A DNA stretch of 64,000 nucleotides, taken from Macrolepiota albuminosa (Eukaryota > Basidiomycota > Agaricomycetes > Agaricales > Agaricaceae). The notes below the pieces were generated by a model. It saw nothing but the letters and a program-made list of their open reading frames with translations, ran no database searches and was not told the origin of the DNA. Shown here piece after piece: positions 57,010 to 64,000 of this stretch (its first letter is position 1; every line of letters starts with the position of its first letter). The stretch covers positions 124,001 through 188,000 of the forward strand of contig JAMWFC010000005.1 in assembly GCA_027475525.1 (NCBI GenBank). Reading direction: 5' to 3'. A program made the position numbers and the translations under genes.

Positions 57010-58300
57010 TTATAGTGCCACGGCGTCTTTGGGGTTGTCCTGCAAGGTCTCTTGAATGTCAACATCGGAGTCGTCATTACCGGACTATTAAAATAGTCAG
57101 GGAGAGACAAACCCGATAAAGGCAGAAAGAAAGACTCATGGCCAAGGAAACCTGAAGCGCGTGAAAAAGCGCATCCGCCTGGTCCACGTCAGAGGGGCCA
57201 AGAGCCTTGTTAAGATGATCCCGGCGGGCTGCAATCATTTTGAAGAGTTGAAGGACAATGTCGAGCTGATAAAGCTGCTGTTGAGCAGCCAGTTCGACAG
57301 CGTCACGGTGTTTCTGAAGGTCAGCGTGAGGGACGGTTTCGACGTCGTCAGCTAATTGCACCGAGTCGAGAGTTTGATCAACCTCGGTAAGCAAGGCTAA
57401 CGCAGCGTCGCTACCCAGGACATGATTGGCTGGGTGGGACGTCACGGAAAAGAAAAGAGTCAGAGCCAAGAAATACCAAAAGAGAGGTCAGAGAGCGCAC
57501 CCAATGAAGGCGTGACCTTGAGCTTCTTTGGTTTTGGCTTGCCGTCAGGCTCGACCTGGGGTGGGGAAAGGGAAATAGTCAGCGTGTCAAGACGACGGGC
57601 TACCAAGTCAAGCTTGCGTGCTAAGACTTACGTTAGCACGACGTTTTGCAGGGCGCGAGGCAGGCGTACCAAGCATCTCGACATCTTTGTCCTGAGCGCG
57701 GCGCTGTGCCTAAAACAGTGGAATGAAGAGTACAAACAGAGGAGCTGAAAGTAATGCTCACCTCCTCACGCTCCTTCCTAAGTTTTTCGCTCTGGGCAAA
57801 AGGAATGAAGGCGTCGACGAAGGAAAAGAACGCCTTCACGTCGCCCGAATCATCAGCCGCACCACGGTCGAGTGAGGGAAGGATCCCGGAAAGAGTCTCG
57901 CAGAGGCCTTTCTGGTCGGCGAGGCGGAAGAAGGTACTCTCGTCGGAGAAACGCTGAAGGAGGAAAACGTCAGACAGGATAAAAAGGAGGAAGGAGAAAA
58001 ACAGACCCAGCCAGCACTACCTAAGAACTGAGCACGGTCAGCAGGTGTGCCGGGGAAAGACTTGGCAGTTGCGCAAAGACCCATGGCTGCCTCGGCAAAC
58101 CATGGGTACTTAAAGACCGATACTATGGCCTTGTTGCCATCGCGCTTGACGGCGCGCTGGAACAGACCATAGAAATCGGTCGGAACAGGCAAAGGCTGAG
58201 GCGGCGGAACAACTGGCTTGGGAGGGATCATGATGACCACCTGGGGGCGCGTCTTGGCACTAGTCATCTTGCGAGGAGCGGTGGGAGCGTTGGGAGCCAT
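57010..58300 (-). CDS. Antisense six-exon gene of element F (unknown protein, 323 aa)
   Basis: Exons on the minus strand: 58300-58007, 57953-57762, 57709-57632, 57555-57501, 57429-57152, 57084-57010. Introns are 53, 52, 76, 71 and 67 bp, all GT-AG, with pyrimidine-rich ends. The spliced frame is open from ATG (58300) to TAA (57010) with matching phases 0,0,0,1,0. The first donor (GTCTGT, 58006) is weak; the stronger GTAGTG at 58020 would shift the frame. The protein has a Pro-rich start, a helical part (FYGLFQRAVKRDGNKAI), a paired basic stretch (PAKRRAN and KPKPKKLKV, like a bipartite nuclear signal), a helical Gln/Leu-rich part (QQQLYQLDIVLQLFKMI) and an acidic C-terminus. No known domain; no six-cysteine cluster. 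Five well-formed introns in one frame argue strongly for a real gene. Confidence 0.75.
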
Positions 58301-58519
58301 ACTGGGATCAAGACCCAACCAAGTTTGTTCTTAAAAAGACAAGCGCGGGTATGATCGAACAGTAAAGTCGGGGAAGAGGAGCAAAAAGTTTATTTTTTTT
58401 CGGTCTACTGTGTAGGCGAAAGAAAATTTACTTGGAGTGAAAATCGACGATCAAGAAAGCCGGACTCACCAAGCTACCTACGCTGACTGGGGACAGTCAG
58501 TATCTAAGTGAGGGGGAGG
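58301..58519 (-). promoter_or_regulatory. Upstream region of the antisense gene of F
   Basis: 219 bp between the antisense ATG and the 3' LTR. Contains an A/T tract near 58385-58400 and, at its LTR end, the polypurine tract AAGTGAGGGGGAGG (58506-58519) used for plus-strand priming of the element. The antisense promoter must lie here or in the 3' LTR. Confidence 0.5.
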
Positions 58520-59443
58520 TGATACGTCTGCCTCACACGAGGCAGACAATAAGAGTCTAAATACAGTCCCAATATACCCAAAAAGCGCTGAAAACCGTAA
58601 GCGCAGTCGAAAACTGTAGACATGGGCAGACTCACCTGAAAAACCCGACCCCAAACTTACAAGAACTAGCAAAACCCAGCCAGCGCAGCAGTAAACGTGG
58701 TAACAAGGCAGTGATCAATGATTGATCCAATCAGGGATAGCCGGAGAAGTGGCAGTGCTCGGCAGAAGCCAAGACCTCGGCATCATCTCCGAAATCGGCA
58801 CTGTCACCTCTTCATCCCGTCACTCTATCCTTTGCGCAACGCCACCACAACGACAGCCCACCGCGACTACGAAACAACGACGAAGTGAGCCCGGGAGAAA
58901 GGAAACAGAGAGACGAGAGGATAAGGAAAGGCAGCGGAGGAAAGGATTAGCAGTAAAGGGGGGTGCAGCCACGCGCACCAAGACCGGACAAACCATTAGC
59001 CACAAAACCGGGCTCGGTAGCACGCTAACCGACTGCCTGGGCATGGCAACGCTTTACGACGGCACGAAAACACGCGCCATAAGTAGTGGTCCGTGCATCG
59101 AAGGGAGGGATATAAAAGGAGGGCGGAATTGGGGGAGTCGGGGAAGCAATCGACTTGCCACGGCTCGGAGTCCCCAGGGAGCGGACGTCTTAGGCCAACG
59201 CGATTAGATTGACTTCGGGTTACTAGTATTAATACTATTTGTTCCCAAATTTCGAGTGTGAATACTATTTTACATTCAAATTAAAATCAATAAAAATTAA
59301 AGTGCTACTTTTACAAAGTGCGAGCGTGCGTAACTAAGCCCCAGAACTTTGTGAATAGAAAAGTTGAAATTAGAGATTAAAAGCTCAGCTTGATTTCACT
59401 CAGGCTACTTTTGCAATAAAAGTAAACTTATCAATTCGCATCA
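58520..59443 (+). repeat. 3' LTR of element F
   Basis: 924 bp, abutting the polypurine tract. Differs from the 5' LTR at four places, near 58719, 58868, 59327 and 59343. Confidence 0.95.
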
Positions 59444-61562
59444 ATAATTGGGAGGGCCAGGTTGTAGTGCCGGAGTACAGGGGCGACTGTTAAAGCCTCC
59501 TTGAGCAGGTTAAAGATGCTCTGGCACTTACTGTCTCAGTTCCAGGCGACGTCCTTGCATGTGAGCTGGTTGAGGGGTTTTGTGATACCAGAGTAGTTGT
59601 CTATAAACCTCCGGTAGAAATTAGCGAAACTCAAGAAGGATTGTACTTCCTTCTCGTTCTGAGGTTGTGGCCAGTTGATGATGGCCTCAACCTTGTGGGG
59701 GTCCATGTGAATGCCATTCTGGGATACGATGACGCCGAGATACTCAACCTCTTCCATGTGGAATGAACACTTCTTGGGCTTGGCGTGGAGGTTGTGCTCC
59801 TGGAGGCGTTCAAGAACTTGCCGGACATGCTTCTGGTGGTCCTCCTTTGAGTCAGAGTAGATGAGGATGTTGTCCAAGTAGACGATCACAAAAACGTTGC
59901 TCATGTCATGGAAGATGTCGTTCATGAAGTATTGGAACGTGGCAGGGGAGTTAGTCATTCCAAAAGGCATTACAAGGTACTCAAACAGACCATACCGCAT
60001 GTGGAATGTGGTTTTCCACTTGTGTCCCGGAGCAATGCGGATGTTGTAGCCAGAGTGGAGGTCGATTTTTGTGTAGACCTTGGCACTGCGGAGTCGATCG
60101 ACCAGATCGCCGATGAGCGGGAGTGGGTAGCGGTTCTTCTTGGTGATCTTGTTGAGTCCCTGGTAGTCGACGCAGAGTCAGAGCGAGCCGTCCTTCTTCT
60201 TGGCGAATAGAACCGGGGCTCCGGCGGCAGAGGCAGAGGGTCGGATGAATCTCTTACCGAGCATTTCATCGAGGTAGTCCTTGAGGGCCCAGAGTTCGAC
60301 TTCCAACATGTTGTACACCTTGGCAAAAGGGGGGGTGGCTCCCTCCTTGAGGTCTATAGTGTGGTCATAAGGGCGTTGAGGAGGAATCTCCTTGGCGTCT
60401 CCTTCAGAGAATACATCAGCGAACTCGTGATACTCCAGGGGAACTACTTCTTGGAGGATCTGTTCCTCGGTTTTCTTTTCCAGGGGGGTAGCATCCCCTT
60501 GTAGGTGTTCTTCTGGGAGAGATGGCGAGGTGTGTAGCTGAAACGTGGGGGTTCCGTCTTTCATGAGGCGGGCAAAGGGGGCAGCTCCAATGATCCTAAT
60601 GTCGAGTGCATTTGGGTTGATCGGGGTCACAGATGCATTGGCCAGAGTGGGTTTGACGTGTGTCTGAGACTGGCCTGGGTAGTTTGGCCCTTTGTACTTG
60701 TTCCGAGGAATGTTTGGGGGTCGATCAGGGGCCTTGCAGGTTCAGACAGGCGTGGGGGGCGCGGATGTCGTCCCAGGGGTGTTGGGCATCGGGTCGCTCC
60801 CTAGGGCCTGGAGGTGCACGGCGGTCAAGGGGTAGTCTTCAGGTCTCGGGAAGGTTATGGTGAGCGTCCTCCAATTGATGTCAGGGTTCGTGTTGCGCAG
60901 CCAGGGTAGTCCCAGCACTATCAGGGTCGATTCGTGAAGTCGTGTGACCAGGAAGTTGGAGGTGAACTTGTAGTCGTTGTCCAGGGTCACACATCCCAAG
61001 TGAGACCTCTGGATAGGGCTGGAGGAGGAGGGGTGCCATTGAGGCATTGCAGGCAGAGGGGCTGGTCGAGGAAGTCGTGGGGGAGGTCGAGGGCATCGCT
61101 GATGGAAACTCTGGTGGCTCCGCTGTTGATAAGGGCCGATATCAGTCCTGGGGCGCCATCCAGCCTGGTGTTGATGATGAAGAATTGAGACGAGCAGGAC
61201 TGGAGTCTGGGGGGCGGTGGGGGCCCATCTGGGAGGTCCTTTGGGGTAGGGTCCGGAGAGCAGGGGATGTCGAAGGGGAGTTGCTGGTTGTCGGGTGTCG
61301 GGTTCCAGGTCAGGCGAAGGGTAAGATGTCGCCAATCAATGCGGGGTTGGTGTCTTGGAGCCACAGAAGCCCTAAGACCAGAAGTGTGGAAGAGTGGAGT
61401 TTGGTTATCAACATCCGGAGGGTGTGAGTCTGTCCGTTGGCAAAAGTAACGGGCATACACATGAAGTAAGTGATGTCTCCCGCCATAGAGGTGTTCCCGT
61501 CAACAAGACAGAGCCGCACTGGGACCGGGAGTTGCTGAGTGGGTTCCAGGGCTAGGGTAGAC
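59444..61562 (-). mobile_element. Family-1 copy G, segment 3
   Basis: Minus-strand pol of G between element F and copy D. Upstream parts of G (rest of protease 1, gag, 5' LTR) lie right of the window beyond D. Confidence 0.87.
59444..61562 (-). pseudogene. Protease and RT of copy G (active sites lost)
   Basis: The end of the first retropepsin domain is at 61519-61310 (its DSG motif was upstream and cut off by D). The second retropepsin has N-S-G instead of D-S-G near 61130. RT fingers and palm run from about 60630 to 59540. The catalytic box reads YLDN (59880-59869) instead of YLDD. A stop lies near 60177, where CGA/CTG-type codons stand in B. Two active-site losses plus stops make it inactive. 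Confidence 0.87.
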
Positions 61563-61887
61563 TGTCATGACCCCTCCCCTCCAGACCCACCCCGGGACAC
61601 CTCTGGAACACCATCCGGGACCCTCCCTCCAACCCCACAGGACATGCCCTGCCATCACATGCATCAAGGACCGCCATTAGCCGCCACCAGCCCCAATCAA
61701 CGATTGGATCATGCACATCACGCATCACAGCTCCCTCCATGCCAATTGATCACGCACCCCACACACGCGATCCAGATATACAGCCCCTGCCTGCTACTCA
61801 ATGACCCCCAGAACCCATCCCAGACATCCTGGAACCCCGAGACCCGGTCCCGTAGTACTTATAGCGTAGTTCCCCATTGTATTCATC

Positions 61888-61899
61888 AGTCTTGATATT
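61888..61899 (+). promoter_or_regulatory. Putative RNA start / self-primer in D LTR
   Basis: AGTCTTGATATT, exactly complementary to the site right after the LTR (62345-62356). A TATA-like CTTATAGCGTA begins about 28 bp upstream (61858), a fitting distance for transcription to start here. Confidence 0.65.
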
Positions 61900-62043
61900 G
61901 CATTAACTTGGTTACTTGAATTGTTGCGTGCCCTCTGCTTGACTGGTATGCATTGACTGGCACGTTTGACTGGCACACTTGAATAACCACGTGCTCTAAG
62001 TTTGGTACGCACTTTGCGACTTGTAATTTGTTAATCCGGTCTT

Positions 62044-62197
62044 GTCTTAGAACCCCCGGTTCACGACTCGACCCCCTCCCTATCCTCAGCTACCCAAAAC
62101 CCAAAACCCCCAGACCAAGTGTCTTAGAACCCCCGGTTCACGACTCGACCCCCTCCCTATCCTCAGCTACCCAAAACCCAAAACCCCCAGACCAAGT
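62044..62197 (+). repeat. 77-bp tandem duplication
   Basis: Units start at 62044 and 62121 and are identical. Other family-1 LTRs have one unit. Confidence 0.95.
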
Positions 62198-62344
62198 CCC
62201 CTCTCCTGGGATTACCCCTGTCCACGTCTTGAACCTCGGAGTCCTAGCCCCGGAGTTCCAGACACCCAGGTATCCATAGGTCAAGTCCGCATTGTAAGGG
62301 CGATTGCTTTCCCGGAAAGCCCCTGACTGAGCGGAACCTGACAT

Positions 62345-62356
62345 AATATCAAGACT
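62345..62356 (+). promoter_or_regulatory. Self-priming primer-binding site of copy D
   Basis: AATATCAAGACT, one base after the LTR end, pairing over 12 bases with 61888-61899. The same arrangement as in copy B. Confidence 0.75.
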
Positions 62357-62376
62357 CCCTCCTTACACTGTTCTTG

Positions 62377-64000
62377 ATGGCTATGTATACTCATACCTAC
62401 TACCCCACGGGCTACCAGACCAACTCTTATAGACGTCCGGTCCCCAATCATTACTCTGCGCAGACCCCCCGCCCCGCCTACCCACCTCTCCTGTACAAAC
62501 TCCAATATCTCCACTGCCATTGGGCCCCTGACCCATCTCTCTATGATCTGGGTCCCTCAGCCAGCTGGGCCCCTCCGCCCAACCTAGCCATGGCATGACC
62601 CGTGGAGGTCCCCTCATACTGGAGCATCCCCAGGGGCCTGCCAGAGACACCACCAGTTCCCAGTGGACCTCGCCCGGTACCCCCCAGCGAGGGCCCCTTT
62701 GCACCCACCCCCTACTACGGTTACCAGCGTCCTGCCCCCCAACCCCGGGGACCCCTCAACTACGACTATCCCCCTCAACACTACCCAACCGCCGCCCCAC
62801 CCGCTCGGACTCCCCCTTCGCCAATGGGATGACGACGTCTTGAGGACTCACTCAGGATCTCGCCGGAGGACTTCGCTCAACGGGCAAAGGCGCTGCTCAC
62901 GGAATTTGGACACAACGACTTCAAAGGCACTCCGGAGGACTGGGCTCATTGCTTAGTCAAATTCAGGGATCACCTCATGCAAGGAGAACTCCCAGAGCAG
63001 ACTATGGTAAAGTACAGGCACAACACAATCCTCTGCAAAGAATTACAACAACTACTTGATGAAGTCCATGTGCCCCCATCCCCCCGACTCCTCAACGACC
63101 CTGCGGACCCAGGCTGCTCAATTCACATCCGGCAGGAACCCCCGGAACCGGCCCCGGCAGTCCCCACGGTCCCCACTCTGGAGCAACAACAATGGGAAGA
63201 GCGACAAAACGCCTTGGCCATACTACGGTTCCTCAACCCAATGGAAGGGCTATTTGATCAGCCTGCTGCCTGCACAGTAGGCTTGTCAACTCGCTGTAGG
63301 GCTAACTCCGTTCCTAGCACCTTTGAGACCTGGGGACAGCCCCAGAGACCCCTGGAACCCCTCCCATGAACGGACAACGCCCAACCCCCGGCCCCAGCAA
63401 ACCCCAGTAGACCCCGTGCGGACACCACTAGCACGGACGACACGCTGTGCTACATCGACAAGCTCATGTGCAGCAACAACAAACAATGCCCCACGCCCGC
63501 GCCCATCCCAGTACCGCCCCCTACGTCAGCTCCAGCCCCTCTGGAGCCCAACTTCCGCCACAACCCCCCGCCCCACTTCGATCTGCAGAACCCCCCGTGG
63601 CCTCCGATGCAAGCACGACCCTCCCGGGTTGAACGTCCCCTGCGCAACCCAGCACCCGGCCCACCTCAGGCCAACCCGATACCACCGAACCCTCCTCAAC
63701 CGCCTCCGCCACCTCCAGCCAAACCTCAAGGATGACCCCCAGGCCCCCTGCCTCCGCCACTCCCTGCGTGGAGACCTGGGCCTCCCCCTGGCAGGAACGA
63801 ACCCCCCTGGGACAACGGACCTCCCAGGCATGGACCCCCAGGTGAGCCACCTGGAGGAGGCCCTCCAGGCAGGTGGGGTTCTGCCCTCAGTGTCTTTCCT
63901 CCACAAGGAGGGGGGGGTAACCATTATTACTACTACTACAATGCCGGCCCCCCTCCCTGCAACGCTGCCGGACCAGACAACGCTTGCAACGCCCTCGCCC
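62377..64000 (+). pseudogene. Gag of copy D (broken, runs off window)
   Basis: ATG at 62377 (MAMYTHTYYPTGYQ). Stops at 62596-62598 (CGA to TGA relative to B), 62830-62832 and 63367-63369, and a deletion of about 50 bp near 62850. Pro-rich linker near 63500-63740 and the start of the capsid region (glycine run, then NHYYYYYN) at the right edge. Confidence 0.85.

Larger units (their letters stand above)
48980..59443 (+). mobile_element. Full-length family-3 Ty3/Gypsy element F (near intact)
   Basis: Two 924-bp LTRs with 4 differences (about 99.6% identity) and a 4-bp target duplication ATAA (48976-48979, 59444-59447). Open gag, protease and pol frames, a tRNA-type primer site, a clean polypurine tract, and a six-exon antisense gene between pol and the 3' LTR. 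It interrupts G's pol. It is the least decayed element here and has no 77-bp duplication. Confidence 0.95.
61563..62343 (+). repeat. 5' LTR of copy D
   Basis: TGTCATGACC...CCTGACA, 781 bp as given, 704 bp after removing one unit of the duplication at 62044-62197. Confidence 0.92.
61563..64000 (+). mobile_element. Family-1 chromovirus copy D, 5' part
   Basis: 5' LTR, self-priming site and gag on the plus strand. It runs off the right edge. It interrupts G's first protease domain; the left flank is ...GGGTAGAC. The second target duplication is off-window. Confidence 0.9.

Noticed and set aside
58020..58021. GTAGTG at 58020 as first donor of the F antisense gene
   Set aside because: It is the better-looking donor, but it puts exon 2 out of frame. 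GTCTGT at 58006 keeps the frame through all later exons. RNA data should decide.

Overview
The whole 64 kb is one stack of nested LTR retrotransposons of the Ty3/Gypsy class. I see no ordinary host gene. Short GT-AG introns (46-76 bp), chromodomain-tailed integrases and a Tf1/sushi-like self-priming signal point to a filamentous fungus, most likely a basidiomycete (inferred; no species marker is visible).

Three families are present. Family 1 has an LTR of about 0.75 kb (TGTCACGACC...CCTGACA). Its order is gag with a CCHC knuckle, two tandem retropepsins, RT, RNase H, integrase and chromodomain, then a spliced ANTISENSE gene for a Zn2Cys6-like protein, then the 3' LTR. Copies: A (1-5378 and 16946-22779, +), B (5379-16945, -), G (33262-34314, 46285-48979 and 59444-61562, -), D (61563-64000, +) and a solo LTR (36468-37265). 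Family 2 has a 174-bp LTR (TGTAACGG...GGTTACA), gag-pol and a further large sense ORF between pol and the 3' LTR. Copies: C (22780-33261) and E (34315-46284). Family 3 is one nearly pristine element, F (48980-59443), with 924-bp LTRs differing at 4 positions, open gag, protease and pol frames, and a six-exon antisense gene between pol and the 3' LTR.

The nesting can be read from target-site duplications and interrupted reading frames. G is the base. C landed in an intron of G's antisense gene. A landed in C, and B landed in A (GCGTC/GTGTC). E landed in an exon of G's antisense gene (CCAAG both sides) and later took a solo LTR (CATAG). F landed in G's RT/RNase H region (ATAA). D landed in G's protease region. 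Two smaller TG...CA solo-LTR-like insertions lie in A.

The most interesting content is the pair of intron-bearing antisense genes placed convergent to pol in two unrelated Ty3/Gypsy families. The copy in B (532 codons after removing one 77-bp duplication) and the copy in F (323 codons) are both fully open when spliced. Other points are a duplicated retropepsin in family 1, an unrecognised sense ORF3 in family 2, and heavy CpG decay (CGA to TGA or CAA).

One caution applies throughout. Sixteen tandem duplications, all with a period of exactly 77 bp, sit at unrelated places. This looks like unmerged k=77 contig overlaps in a short-read assembly. Frameshifts at those spots are probably not real, and repeat joins in this window should be treated with care.
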